64,000 nt of DNA, taken from positions 1-64,000 of the forward strand of contig NZ_QVMQ01000013.1 in the NCBI RefSeq assembly GCF_010501105.1, given 5' to 3'. The position numbers and the translations under genes are program-made. The notes beneath the pieces are model-generated. The model saw nothing but the letters and a program-made list of their open reading frames with translations. It did no database searches and was not told where the DNA came from. How positions within the stretch are numbered: position 1 is the stretch's first letter; the number at the start of each line of letters is the position of its first letter. Origin of the DNA: Dysgonomonas sp. 511. Its GTDB lineage: Bacteria > Bacteroidota > Bacteroidia > Bacteroidales > Dysgonomonadaceae. Positions 1 through 9,168 of the stretch are shown here, one piece after another.

Positions 1-35
1 TTATGCCTAAATTTGAAACGAGATACAAGAATAAT

Positions 36-69
36 TTCTCCACCAAGAAAATTCATTCTTTGTGGAGAA
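36..69. terminator. Stem-loop upstream of patatin gene
   Basis: A 14-base arm at 36-49 (TTCTCCACCAAGAA) pairs with 56-69 (TTCTTTGTGGAGAA) with a single mismatch and a 6-base loop. There is no clear T-run after it on either strand. It could end a transcript entering from the left or be a leader structure of the patatin gene. The remaining bases of 1-115 show no gene. Confidence 0.4.
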
Positions 70-115
70 AACTATGAGGGAATTATTCAGTGAACCCTAT
101 GTATAACTTTGGCAA

Positions 116-958
116 ATGATTGATACTAAAGACATAGGGCTTGTGCTCGAAGGCGGAGGAATGCGTGGCGTGTTTACCTGCGGCGTGTTAGACTATTTTA
201 TGGACAACGATATAGAATTTCCATATGCCATAGGAGTCTCGGCCGGGGCATGCAACGGATTGTCGTATATGTCGAAACAACGGGGCAGAGCTAAGTTTAG
301 CAATATAGACCTGCTGGACAAATATAAATATATAGGGATAAAGCACCTGATAAAGAAACGCAATATCATGGACTTCGACTTGCTGTTCCATGAGTTCCCC
401 GAGAACATAATACCATACAACTACAACGCTTATTTTGCATCGCCTCGCCGCTTCGAGATGGTGACGTCCAACTGCCTGACAGGCAAAGCGGAATACTTTG
501 AGGAAAAGAGTGACAGCAAACGGGTTATCGACATCGTGAAGGCTTCGAGCAGCTTACCTTTTCTTTGCCCTATAACTTATGTAGACGACATTCCCATGCT
601 GGATGGAGGCATTTGCGACTCCATACCGGTGAGGAGGGCAATGGAGCAGGGATACAAGAAGAATGTAGTCGTGCTGACGCGCAACAGGGGATACCGCAAG
701 GTGAGCAGGGATATAAAAATACCGTCATTCATCTACCGTAAATATCCGGCTATGCGCGAAGCCCTGAGCAACAGGAACAACCTTTACAATGCTCAATTGG
801 AACTGGTAGAACAGCTTGAAGATAGAGGGGAGGTATTCGTTATCCGTCCTTTGAATCCGATAATGGTAGACAGGATAGAGAAAGATATAGACAAACTCAC
901 AAACCTGTATAATGAGGGGTATGAGTGCGGCAGGCAGGTTGAAGAATACTTAAAGTAG
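116..958 (+). CDS. Patatin-like phospholipase family protein
   Basis: Predicted serine acyl-hydrolase acting on phospholipids or other acyl esters. The patatin signature is complete. An oxyanion-hole Gly-rich loop (GGGMRG) lies at residues 13-18, the nucleophile elbow GVSAG has Ser42, and the partner Asp is in DGG at residue 163 (LDGGICDS). No signal peptide or membrane segment is seen, so it is probably cytoplasmic, like the short YjjU/RssA-type bacterial patatins. At 280 residues it is a normal length for them. It stands alone on the plus strand and its end overlaps the convergent deacetylase gene by 9 bases. Substrate is unknown. Confidence 0.88.
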   Translation: MIDTKDIGLVLEGGGMRGVFTCGVLDYFMDNDIEFPYAIGVSAGACNGLSYMSKQRGRAKFSNIDLLDKYKYIGIKHLIKKRNIMDFDLLFHEFPENIIPYNYNAYFASPRRFEMVTSNCLTGKAEYFEEKSDSKRVIDIVKASSSLPFLCPITYVDDIPMLDGGICDSIPVRRAMEQGYKKNVVVLTRNRGYRKVSRDIKIPSFIYRKYPAMREALSNRNNLYNAQLELVEQLEDRGEVFVIRPLNPIMVDRIEKDIDKLTNLYNEGYECGRQVEEYLK

Positions 959-1561
959 TTCGAAAGTATATCCCTGGTCTTTAAGCCATTCTATGCTAAG
1001 AGGTAAGGCACATTTCATATTATGCTCGGCTTTTACCGAGTCGTGGAATACAATAACCGAACCGTCGCGCGTGTATTTCTTTACATTCTCTAATACCTGT
1101 TGAGGTGTCAGCAGTTTGCTGTAGTCGCGGGTTACAACGTCCCACATTACAATCTGATAATGTTTTCGTAATGTAAAGAACTGAGGGATACGCATATGTC
1201 CATGTGGCGGGCGAAACAGGTCGGATTCGATATGCTCCGACGCCAGACGCGAGTTCTCCAGATAACGTTTCGAGAATGTCCTGATTCCTTGCAGATGATT
1301 GAAAGTATGGTTTCCGACTCTATGGCCTCGTTCGAGTACCATCTTGTAGATATCGGGGTGCTTATGTACATTGTCGCCTACACAAAAGAAGGTAGCTTTG
1401 ATGCCGTACTTATCCAGGAGGTCGAGCACCCAGGGCGTAATCTCGGGAATAGGACCATCGTCGAATGTAAGGTACACAGTCTTTTGCCCTATTATGGGCT
1501 TTCGCCATATAGCTCCGGGAAAGAGCATGCGGTATATTATAGGGGGTTGTTCAATCAGCAT
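950..1561 (-). CDS. Polysaccharide deacetylase (NodB domain) family protein
   Basis: Predicted metal-dependent carbohydrate deacetylase (CE4/NodB fold) that would remove N- or O-acetyl groups from a cell-envelope glycan. The first NodB motif TFDDG lies at residues 32-36, with Asp34 and Asp35 as catalytic base and metal ligand. The second motif, of form HxxxNHTxxH, follows near residue 85, and RPPHG near 118 is the third. At 203 residues it is a minimal single domain without a clear signal peptide. It lies 60 bases after the DUF2723 gene on the same strand, but a terminator-like hairpin sits between them, so it may have its own transcript or rely on read-through. Confidence 0.88.
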   Translation of the reverse strand: MLIEQPPIIYRMLFPGAIWRKPIIGQKTVYLTFDDGPIPEITPWVLDLLDKYGIKATFFCVGDNVHKHPDIYKMVLERGHRVGNHTFNHLQGIRTFSKRYLENSRLASEHIESDLFRPPHGHMRIPQFFTLRKHYQIVMWDVVTRDYSKLLTPQQVLENVKKYTRDGSVIVFHDSVKAEHNMKCALPLSIEWLKDQGYTFELL

Positions 1562-1576
1562 ATAGCCTGAAAAGGA

Positions 1577-1606
1577 TAAGGATTCCGCTATTGCAGGGAA
1601 TCCTTA
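1577..1606 (-). terminator. Rho-independent terminator after DUF2723 gene
   Basis: TAAGGATTCC at 1577-1586 pairs perfectly with GGAATCCTTA at 1597-1606 (10 bp, 10-base loop). Read on the minus strand, the hairpin is followed by a short TTTT run. It lies 16 bases past the stop of the DUF2723 gene. Confidence 0.65.
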
Positions 1607-1621
1607 TACATCAATATAGTT

Positions 1622-4600
1622 TTAGTTTGAATAATACTTCTTCAATAGCTCGGGAGTGAACTTTTGCATCATTCCGCCAATACGGTCTATCAATGCTTTC
1701 TCCGAGTTCCTGACAACTGTGTCTTCGTCGAACATATAGCCACGCATTGTTATGCGCATAAGGTAATCCAGTGGATGGTTTCTGTCGTTAAAGTTAATCC
1801 TGTTGTTCAGGAACATCTCCGTTTCGCCCATTATCTGAGACGCGAAAACGTTATACTTATCTCTATCGAAGCGTTGGTAGACATCGAGTATCTGTAGTTT
1901 GATATTCATTATCTCGCGAATATCAGTACTACAACTTTGCATATCACGTACTTCCATGCTTGCATACCATTTCAGGCTTCCGTCTGCGCGGTACAGTATT
2001 TCATCTATTATCTGTTGAGCCTTTTCCGGCTTGCCCAGATGATAGTAGGCATCGGCAAAGGCAACAGACTCTATCCCACGAGGCACTGTATTGCCCGGAA
2101 TAGCTTCCATGCATTTATCGAGAGCGATCAACGCCTTGTCGTCCTTACCCTGCATAAGCAAAGCGGAAACCAGTTCGGAGAACATCAGGCGGAACGAACG
2201 GCACATGCGCAGGCAGTTCTCGTCCAGGTAAATATTAGGGTTCTCTATTCCACCCCATTTGTACTTGTTGACCATGTTGTCGAACATCACATCGGTATGT
2301 ACACCTGTGCTGTCTGCTTCGCCCGGTACAATGCGGTATGTTATACCTTCGAGCACCGAATGCTGGTTCAGCTTCAATGGTGGTTCGCCAATGGTAACGG
2401 CATAGTACATCGGGCGTTTCCAGCCATCTTTATTTATATTGTTGAGCATCTCCAGTATCATTATTTCCTGCCTGTAGATTCCTCCTTTGTTATCTCCTAC
2501 GTTAATAATGAAGTCTTTAGCAGGTGTGCTGCCTAAAGCATTCCAGTTTACAGAAGATTCATCGATCGGCATCTTGAAGATGCTGGCAGGTACAATAACG
2601 CCCTTGTCTATCCCGAATGGGTTGTATGGGGCATAATTGTCTTTCGTCCTGACAATGTCTAATACGTCTGACAATAGCATTGTATCTTTATAGACTTGAG
2701 TATCATAGTAGTCTCCAAAATTGATGCGGCTGAGTTTATTCTCGTTCGAAGACTTGAACTCCCTTATCAGGACAGACTCGATATCTTTCTTCGATAATAC
2801 ATAGGCCGATTGTCCTTTCGAACCCTGATAGCGGTCTTCCGTCCACTCTATCGGCAGGGCAGGAGAATCGTAAGCGTCGCGGCGCATTTGGTCTACATAC
2901 CAGTCTGTTTGTAGGTAGCTGAGGTTACATACACGTACATCGGTGCGGAAACCTTCTACCTCCTGTGCATACCACAATGGGAATGTATCATTATCTCCCA
3001 TCGAGAAGAGGATAGCGTTTGGCTCGCAGCCAACAAGGTAGTTTTGGCCGAAGTCGCGCATTACGTAACGTCCGGAACGATCGTGGTCGTCCCAGTTTTC
3101 CGATGCCATTTGTATAGGTACAAATAAGGAAACGACGGTGGCTATAGCCGCAGCCGGTGTTTCCGGCAACCATTTCTTCAGCAGCTTCCAGATGAAGGCT
3201 ACGCCGAAGCCGATCCATATGCAGAAGGCATAGAACGAACCTGCATAGGCGTAATCGCGCTCGCGCGGCTCGAACGGTTGTTGATTCAGATATATGATGA
3301 TGGCTATACCAGTCATAAAGAACAGCATGAAGGTGACAAGGAACTGTTGTTCCCCTTCTTTACGTTTCGACAACTGGAAAGCAATACCCAAGATACCTAG
3401 TATCAATGGCAGCATGTAATACTTATTGTGTCCTTTATTTTCGGCTATACTTGGCGGCAGGTTGTCCTGAGGGCCTCTGCCCAATAGTTCGTCGATGAAT
3501 CCGATGCCTGTTATCCAGTTTCCATCGGCAAGGTTGCCCACCGATTGTATATCATTTTGGCGGCCCGAGAAGTTCCACATGAAATAGCGGAAGTACATGA
3601 AATTCAACTGATAATCGAAGAAGAATCTCAGGTTTTCGAACATTGTAGGAGGTACGGAAGTGTCTTTTATTCCTCCCCATATCTGATATCCCAACACGTG
3701 CCTGCTCTCGGAAGAGTACATACGTGGCGCAAGCATTGTGTTGGTAAGCCCGTATGTCGGGATCGTGCCTGTAACAACATATTCGTCTTTCTGATCGGGA
3801 GATGTTTTTGCTACCTTGTCGTAGGTTTTCTTTTCGCTTTCGGGTGCAGCAAGGCGGCCAGTTGCGGCATCTCTTTTTTCTGTGGAAGCATATGTTTTAC
3901 CATAGAACAGCGGGCGGTCTCCATATTGTTCACGGTTAAGGTAGCTAGCCAGTGTAAATACATTCTCAGGCGAGTTCTGATCCATTGGCGTATTGGCTAT
4001 CGAACGAATAGGTATCAACGCGAATGATGAGTAGCCTATCAATATCACCAACAGGCAAAGGATACTGGTGTTTAAGAGCCGTGCTGTAACAATGTTCTTC
4101 GTAAAGAAGACAAAGGCAATAAGCCCACCCAACAAGATTATCCACAAGAGAATATCCGAGCCTATGAATGTAACGCCACTAAGTGCCATACAAACAATGA
4201 AGGCAATCTTGGCTCTTTTTATATCGCCTTTTGGGGAGATGGTTTCGTATAATCCCCAAAGGATAGAAATGCCAAGGAGTATAATGTATGTCAATGCTCC
4301 CGAATTGTATGAGAAACCTAAAGTGTTGACAAAGAACAGTTCGAACCATCCTCCTACTTTCGTAAACCCTGGAATTATACCATACATTAATATAACGATA
4401 AGCATGAACGAGCCAGCGAGAACGAGCAACGTATCGCGCAGACTTACATTTTTTGCTTTCTTGAAATAATATACCAACCCTATAGCCGGGATACATAGCA
4501 GGTTCAAAAGATGGACACCTATAGAGAGTCCCATTGCATATGCAATGAGCACAAGCCATTTGTCTGCGCCCGGTTGATCTGCCCGGTTCTCCCATTTCAG

Positions 4601-5086
4601 TATCAGCCAGAACACAAGAGCCGTGAACATGGATGAATAGGCATATACCTCGCCTTCTACTGCCGAGTACCAGAATGTATCGGTAAATGTATATGCTAAT
4701 GCTCCCACAAGTCCGCTGCCTATTATAACGATAAGCTGTCCGAGAGTCATTTCTTTGGTCGTATCTGTATAGATAAGCTTACGGGCGAGATGTGTAATTG
4801 TCCAGAACAGGAACAAGATAGTCAATGCACTCAACAATGCTGACATCCTGTTTACCATAATGGCAACTTGGGTAGGGTCGGATGCAAACAGCGAAAAGAA
4901 CTTACCGGTCAGCATGAAGAAAGGTGCTCCCGGAGGGTGTCCTACTTCTAGTTTGTAAGCTGATGTAATGAACTCCCCACAATCCCAGAAACTGGCTGTA
5001 GGTTCAACAGTCATAAGGTAAACAACTGCGGCAACAGCAAAACTGATCCAGCCGAAAACATTGTTTATCAGGTTATATTTTCTCAT
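1622..5086 (-). CDS. DUF2723 multi-pass membrane protein (GT117-like)
   Basis: A 1154-residue integral membrane protein of the Bacteroidetes DUF2723 family, related to protein O-mannosyltransferase-like GT-C enzymes. The N-terminal 60 residues show the family's features: a membrane segment, then WDCGEF (34-39) and GHPPGAP (49-55). The acidic residue in WDCGEF fits the luminal catalytic Asp/Glu of GT-C enzymes. Further hydrophobic segments run to about residue 680, followed by a soluble region rich in SMGDNDTFPLW-type motifs and a helical, TPR-like C-terminus. Its donor is presumably a lipid-linked sugar and its acceptor is unknown. It sits just downstream of a large glycan locus on the same strand, but has its own promoter-like -7 element. 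Confidence 0.85.
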   Translation of the reverse strand: MRKYNLINNVFGWISFAVAAVVYLMTVEPTASFWDCGEFITSAYKLEVGHPPGAPFFMLTGKFFSLFASDPTQVAIMVNRMSALLSALTILFLFWTITHLARKLIYTDTTKEMTLGQLIVIIGSGLVGALAYTFTDTFWYSAVEGEVYAYSSMFTALVFWLILKWENRADQPGADKWLVLIAYAMGLSIGVHLLNLLCIPAIGLVYYFKKAKNVSLRDTLLVLAGSFMLIVILMYGIIPGFTKVGGWFELFFVNTLGFSYNSGALTYIILLGISILWGLYETISPKGDIKRAKIAFIVCMALSGVTFIGSDILLWIILLGGLIAFVFFTKNIVTARLLNTSILCLLVILIGYSSFALIPIRSIANTPMDQNSPENVFTLASYLNREQYGDRPLFYGKTYASTEKRDAATGRLAAPESEKKTYDKVAKTSPDQKDEYVVTGTIPTYGLTNTMLAPRMYSSESRHVLGYQIWGGIKDTSVPPTMFENLRFFFDYQLNFMYFRYFMWNFSGRQNDIQSVGNLADGNWITGIGFIDELLGRGPQDNLPPSIAENKGHNKYYMLPLILGILGIAFQLSKRKEGEQQFLVTFMLFFMTGIAIIIYLNQQPFEPRERDYAYAGSFYAFCIWIGFGVAFIWKLLKKWLPETPAAAIATVVSLFVPIQMASENWDDHDRSGRYVMRDFGQNYLVGCEPNAILFSMGDNDTFPLWYAQEVEGFRTDVRVCNLSYLQTDWYVDQMRRDAYDSPALPIEWTEDRYQGSKGQSAYVLSKKDIESVLIREFKSSNENKLSRINFGDYYDTQVYKDTMLLSDVLDIVRTKDNYAPYNPFGIDKGVIVPASIFKMPIDESSVNWNALGSTPAKDFIINVGDNKGGIYRQEIMILEMLNNINKDGWKRPMYYAVTIGEPPLKLNQHSVLEGITYRIVPGEADSTGVHTDVMFDNMVNKYKWGGIENPNIYLDENCLRMCRSFRLMFSELVSALLMQGKDDKALIALDKCMEAIPGNTVPRGIESVAFADAYYHLGKPEKAQQIIDEILYRADGSLKWYASMEVRDMQSCSTDIREIMNIKLQILDVYQRFDRDKYNVFASQIMGETEMFLNNRINFNDRNHPLDYLMRITMRGYMFDEDTVVRNSEKALIDRIGGMMQKFTPELLKKYYSN

Positions 5087-5147
5087 AATAAGAACGAGTA
5101 TGAATAGTTTCGTCTATTTAAATGCTTGTTTTTTACACATTTGGATG

Positions 5148-5155
5148 CAAAGATA
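5148..5155 (-). promoter_or_regulatory. -7 element TATCTTTG upstream of DUF2723 gene
   Basis: On the minus strand the sequence TATCTTTG matches the Bacteroidetes -7 consensus TAnnTTTG exactly, about 60 bases before the start codon. No good TTTG -33 box is seen at the usual distance, so support is moderate. Confidence 0.45.
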
Positions 5156-5273
5156 GTTAAATGCCCGAAAGTATCGTTTCTTTAGGGTTCGTTTTTGGCA
5201 TTTAAATTAAAAAACTTCTTAAAAAGACCAAACCGGATAAGGAGTTAGGGGAGGGTAATAAGCTAGATGCTGC

Positions 5274-7238
5274 TTAATTGAGATTGGGTGAAACTACAGT
5301 TAAGAGATGCCTGTCTTTATCGAGGATTTCGTACTGGGAGTTTTGGCTTACATATTCCGGCACCAAGGTCTTCATAAGGCTCACCAACCGTATGATATCT
5401 TCTTCTCTGGCATATCCTATCATTTCGTCGATAATAGGTTCTATTTCCGAGAATTTATATTCACGCACTTTGGCTATCATCACCTTTTCGTGGGATGTAG
5501 GGATAGTTGTTTCCGAATCGTTCAGGAGTTCTTCGTATAATTTCTCTCCCGGGCGTAATCCGGAGAACTTAATTTCGATGTCTTTTTCCGGTTCTAAACC
5601 AGCCAGCTTGATCATTTTCTTGGCCATATCCAGAATCTTGACTGGTTCGCCCATATCAAAAACATATATATGCCCGGAATTTCCTATATGAGATGCTTCC
5701 AGTACCAACCGGCAAGCCTCTGGTATAGTCATAAAATAGCGGGTAATATCGGCGTGTGTAACGGTGAGAGGCCCTCCTGATTCAATTTGCTTGCGGAACA
5801 ATGGTATAACAGAGCCATTGCTGCCCAGCACATTGCCGAAACGGGTAGTTACAAATTTTGTATTCGATTTATTCTTATTCTTGTCGATAGCAGCACTTTG
5901 GGTATAAATTTCGGCTATGCGTTTCGATGCTCCCATTATGTTTGTCGGATTTACAGCCTTGTCGGTAGAAACCATGACAAACATCTCCACTGAATGCTCT
6001 ATAGACAAATCGGCGACGTTTTTTGTGCCTTTTACATTCGTTATGATGGCTTCGCAAGGACATTTCTCCATCATCGGTACGTGCTTGTATGCTGCTGCGT
6101 GATAGACGATATCAGGAGACACATTGTGGAAGACTTTGCTAAGTTTGTTCTTATTCCTTATGTCGGCTATAACGGCTATAAAGTTCAAATGCGGATATTT
6201 TTTCTCCAACTCTATATTCAGGTCGTTCAGTGGCGTTTCGGCCTGATCGAGACAGATAACACATTTGGGTGAGAAATTGGCTAGCTGCCTTACAATCTCA
6301 CTGCCGATAGAACCGGCTGCACCAGTCACCATTACTGTCTTGCCATTGACGCATTCGCCTATGGAATCCATACTGATTTTTATTTCGGGGCGACTAAGCA
6401 AGTCTTCTATCTGCAATGGCCTGATCTCCTGATGGGTTGCATCATCAACCGATTTTATCCGCGACAGGTTCCTTAATGGGACTATATAAATCCTTATGTT
6501 CTTGGCTAAGAGTTTCTCAATATAGTTCGCATCGCGTTTTAGGATATCTCTATCCGTGAACAGGATGTTTTTTATATTGTATTTAGCAATATCCTCTATA
6601 TCATTTATTATCAATATAGGGAGATTGGTCAATTGCCTGAAATTAGGGCTGTATTCTTTCAATATAAAGCCTTTGATTGTAAATCTGCTGCCTGGGGCAT
6701 TTGTCATTTGTTCCAAAGATACGTCTTGCTCATCAGCACTCCATACATAAACCGGCGTCGGCTGATGTGTGGCAAATGCGGATACGAGGCGCTGAAATAT
6801 GGAGATAACGACTATGCGGAAAAGAAACAGTCCTGTAAAACTCAGAAAAAAGAATGCGCAGCAGTAAGCTAATGTAACGCTTCCTGCCATTCCTAGGGCA
6901 AAGTGCAGTGTTGTGAAAATAAACGCATTTGTAGCTATAGAAGCCAGGAATAAGCGCTTTATCTCGTGAATAGTGGAGTAACGAACGATGCCTTGAAAGG
7001 TTCTCAGCAACAGGAAAAAGACTAAGCTATAGGAAAAGGCAATAATGAAATATGTGACAAAATCGGGATGTTGGATAGTCCCCATATTGTTATATATCTG
7101 CAATACTACAAAGTAAGACAAGAAAGACGCAAAAGATACGATAGCAAGATCTATTATAAGAACGAGCCACCTGCTTAAATATTTTTTTTCCAAGAAAGAC
7201 TTAAATATCCTATCAAAAAACCTCTTTATTACATCCAT
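5274..7238 (-). CDS. Membrane NDP-sugar 4,6-dehydratase (PglF/CapD/WbpM-like)
   Basis: Predicted UDP-GlcNAc 4,6-dehydratase making the 4-keto-6-deoxy sugar that the neighbouring aminotransferase would use. About 145 N-terminal residues form membrane segments. A degenerate nucleotide-binding region (about 150-270) follows, then the catalytic SDR domain. Its NAD site TGAAGSIG starts at residue 305, and VSTDKAVNPTNIMGASKR lies near 425-442, where Met replaces the usual catalytic Tyr, as in PglF/WbpM-type dehydratases. The length (654) fits these long inverting or retaining membrane enzymes. It is the last gene of the glycan locus, separated by 187 bases that contain a good promoter, so it may also be transcribed alone. 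Confidence 0.88.
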   Translation of the reverse strand: MDVIKRFFDRIFKSFLEKKYLSRWLVLIIDLAIVSFASFLSYFVVLQIYNNMGTIQHPDFVTYFIIAFSYSLVFFLLLRTFQGIVRYSTIHEIKRLFLASIATNAFIFTTLHFALGMAGSVTLAYCCAFFFLSFTGLFLFRIVVISIFQRLVSAFATHQPTPVYVWSADEQDVSLEQMTNAPGSRFTIKGFILKEYSPNFRQLTNLPILIINDIEDIAKYNIKNILFTDRDILKRDANYIEKLLAKNIRIYIVPLRNLSRIKSVDDATHQEIRPLQIEDLLSRPEIKISMDSIGECVNGKTVMVTGAAGSIGSEIVRQLANFSPKCVICLDQAETPLNDLNIELEKKYPHLNFIAVIADIRNKNKLSKVFHNVSPDIVYHAAAYKHVPMMEKCPCEAIITNVKGTKNVADLSIEHSVEMFVMVSTDKAVNPTNIMGASKRIAEIYTQSAAIDKNKNKSNTKFVTTRFGNVLGSNGSVIPLFRKQIESGGPLTVTHADITRYFMTIPEACRLVLEASHIGNSGHIYVFDMGEPVKILDMAKKMIKLAGLEPEKDIEIKFSGLRPGEKLYEELLNDSETTIPTSHEKVMIAKVREYKFSEIEPIIDEMIGYAREEDIIRLVSLMKTLVPEYVSQNSQYEILDKDRHLLTVVSPNLN

Positions 7239-7342
7239 AATGATTATAAATAAACAAGACTGGATAAAAATATATCCTGAAATCTTCGAAAAAAATCAAA
7301 AATAAATTGTCTTAGGTTCGTCTTTTGGCAAAGCATCAAGTT

Positions 7343-7374
7343 CAAAGATATGAATAAAACTGATGTTGTCCAAA
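7343..7374 (-). promoter_or_regulatory. Bacteroidetes-type promoter before the dehydratase gene
   Basis: On the minus strand a TTTG box (7371-7374) is followed after 20 bases by TATCTTTG (7343-7350), an exact TAnnTTTG. Both boxes and the spacing fit the Bacteroidetes primary-sigma consensus. The start codon is about 105 bases downstream. The 187-base gap 7239-7425 otherwise shows no gene. Confidence 0.6.
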
Positions 7375-7425
7375 AGCTTTTTCCATTTTTTGCGAATGAT
7401 TACAATTTCCTTATCGTCCTCTCTA

Positions 7426-8565
7426 TTACTTAAATAATGCCTTTACGACACCGACAACTCTCTCTAATTCATGCCTCTCTAATATAGAACCCGAAGGCAG
7501 ACATAGGCCTCTGTCGAACAAATCGTCCGAAACGCCTTCTCCATAATAAGGGCAATCCTTAAATATTGGTTGCAAATGCATCGGTTTCCATAAAGGGCGC
7601 GACTCGATGTTTGCTGCATCTAAAGCCAACCTTAAATCTTCACGTGTTACACCATTCGATTTCTCCGTATCTATCAAGATTGATGTCAACCAATAGTTCG
7701 AATAGAAATCGGGTGTAGGCTCAGATTGAAAACTAATGGCATCTATGTTGCTAAAAGCTTCTCTGTAATAACAGTTATTGGCCCTTCTTTGTTCGATGCG
7801 TTCGGGCAGGACTAGCATTTGCCCTCTGCCAATGCCGGCCACAACATTGCTCATACGATAGTTGTATCCGATGTGAGTATGCTGATAATGAGGGGCTGCA
7901 TCGCGCGCCTGTGTGGCTAAAAATCTTGCTTTCTTAACAAAATCTTCATCCTTTGCCACTAAAGCTCCACCTCCCGATGTTGTTATAATTTTGTTGCCAT
8001 TGAACGACAAAGCAGAAATATCGCCTAATAGACCACAATGCGTATTTTTATATTTTGAGCCTAATGCTTCGGCAGCATCTTCCAGTATAGGTATCTCATA
8101 TTTGTTGGATATTGCTATAATCTCGTCCATCTTGGCAGGCATGCCGTACAAGTGGACAGGAATAATGGCTTTAGGCTTTTTTCCTGTCGATAAGCGGTCT
8201 TTTATTGCCCGTTCTAAATGTTCGGGAGACATATTCCATGTATCTTTCTCACTATCTACAAAGATGGGGGTTGCGCCTTGATAAGCTATCGGATTGGCTG
8301 AGGCTGAGAATGTAAAACTTTGGCAAAGCACTTCGTCTCCTGCTTTTACATCTAATATAACCAAGCCGAGGTGCAATGCTGCTGTACCTGCACTCAATGC
8401 TGCAACATGGCTTCCTTCGCCTAAGAATGTTGCCAAGTCTTTTTCAAATGCATCTACATTTGGCCCCATTGGTACTACCCAATTGGTGTCGAACGCTTCT
8501 TGTATAAATTCTTGTTCGCGACCTCCCATGTGGGCAAGGGAGAGCCAGATACGGTTATTATTCAT
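7426..8565 (-). CDS. PLP-dependent sugar aminotransferase (DegT/DnrJ/EryC1, PglE-like)
   Basis: Predicted to transfer an amino group to the 4-keto sugar nucleotide made by the PglF-like dehydratase. The fold-type I DegT family is clear: SAGTAALHLGL near residue 58 for phosphate binding, the Asp of ILEDAAEALGS for the PLP ring nitrogen, and the Schiff-base Lys192 in SFNGNKIITTSGGG. The length (379) is normal. It overlaps the acetyltransferase gene upstream by 8 bases, implying translational coupling. The family alone does not fix the sugar. The bacillosamine assignment rests on the flanking dehydratase, acetyltransferase and PglC-like transferase. Confidence 0.9.
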   Translation of the reverse strand: MNNNRIWLSLAHMGGREQEFIQEAFDTNWVVPMGPNVDAFEKDLATFLGEGSHVAALSAGTAALHLGLVILDVKAGDEVLCQSFTFSASANPIAYQGATPIFVDSEKDTWNMSPEHLERAIKDRLSTGKKPKAIIPVHLYGMPAKMDEIIAISNKYEIPILEDAAEALGSKYKNTHCGLLGDISALSFNGNKIITTSGGGALVAKDEDFVKKARFLATQARDAAPHYQHTHIGYNYRMSNVVAGIGRGQMLVLPERIEQRRANNCYYREAFSNIDAISFQSEPTPDFYSNYWLTSILIDTEKSNGVTREDLRLALDAANIESRPLWKPMHLQPIFKDCPYYGEGVSDDLFDRGLCLPSGSILERHELERVVGVVKALFK

Positions 8566-9163
8566 TATTTACAGTTTTATATATTTTACAGGGATTACCT
8601 ACAGCCATTATGTTGTCTGGAATATTTTTACGAACAACTGAACCTGCACCTATTACAGCCCATTTTCCAATTTTTACACCGGGTATGATTATCGAACCTG
8701 CTCCGATAAATGAGCCTTCTCCAACTTCCACATTACCACAGAGGTTACATCCTGGGGCGATATGTACAAAATCGTGTATTATACAATCATGGTCTACTGT
8801 TGCTCCTGTATTAATAATAGTATGTTTCCCAACATTCACCGAAGATTGAACAATAGCACCTTGCATAATAACACTTCCTTGCCCGATATGTACAGTTTCT
8901 GAAACGACTGCAGTATGTGCTATAGCTCGAGTGTATATTACATCTTTAAGATTATCCACAATCTTTTTTCGGATTTCATTATTTCCTATACTAACGATTA
9001 AAGGAGAAGCAATTTCTTTATGATGAACAACTGGTATGCCTATTAGTTCAACAAGAGCTTCATTATCATCATATATCTCAGGAACAATCAGATTGTGTTC
9101 TTCCAAGATGTCAGCAATTACTTTGGCATGCCCTCCGGCTCCGTATAAATATACTTTTCCCAT
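8558..9163 (-). CDS. Sugar O/N-acyltransferase, left-handed beta-helix (PglD/NeuD-like)
   Basis: Predicted acetyltransferase that N-acetylates the 4-amino sugar made by the PglE-like enzyme. The N-terminal 75 residues form a small Rossmann-like PglD_N domain (YLYGAGGHAKVIADIL at residues 5-20) and the rest is hexapeptide repeats of the [LIV]-G-x-x-x-x type. A conserved His lies in GATVDHDCIIHDFVHIAPG near residue 125. The length (201) matches PglD and NeuD proteins. It overlaps the aminotransferase gene by 8 bases and starts 5 bases after the PglC-like gene, so the block is one transcription unit. Confidence 0.88.
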   Translation of the reverse strand: MGKVYLYGAGGHAKVIADILEEHNLIVPEIYDDNEALVELIGIPVVHHKEIASPLIVSIGNNEIRKKIVDNLKDVIYTRAIAHTAVVSETVHIGQGSVIMQGAIVQSSVNVGKHTIINTGATVDHDCIIHDFVHIAPGCNLCGNVEVGEGSFIGAGSIIIPGVKIGKWAVIGAGSVVRKNIPDNIMAVGNPCKIYKTVNNE

Positions 9164-9168
9164 CTCTG

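Noticed and set aside
1937..2536. A 199-codon plus-strand ORF within the DUF2723 gene
   Set aside because: Antisense to a clearly coding gene and without motifs.
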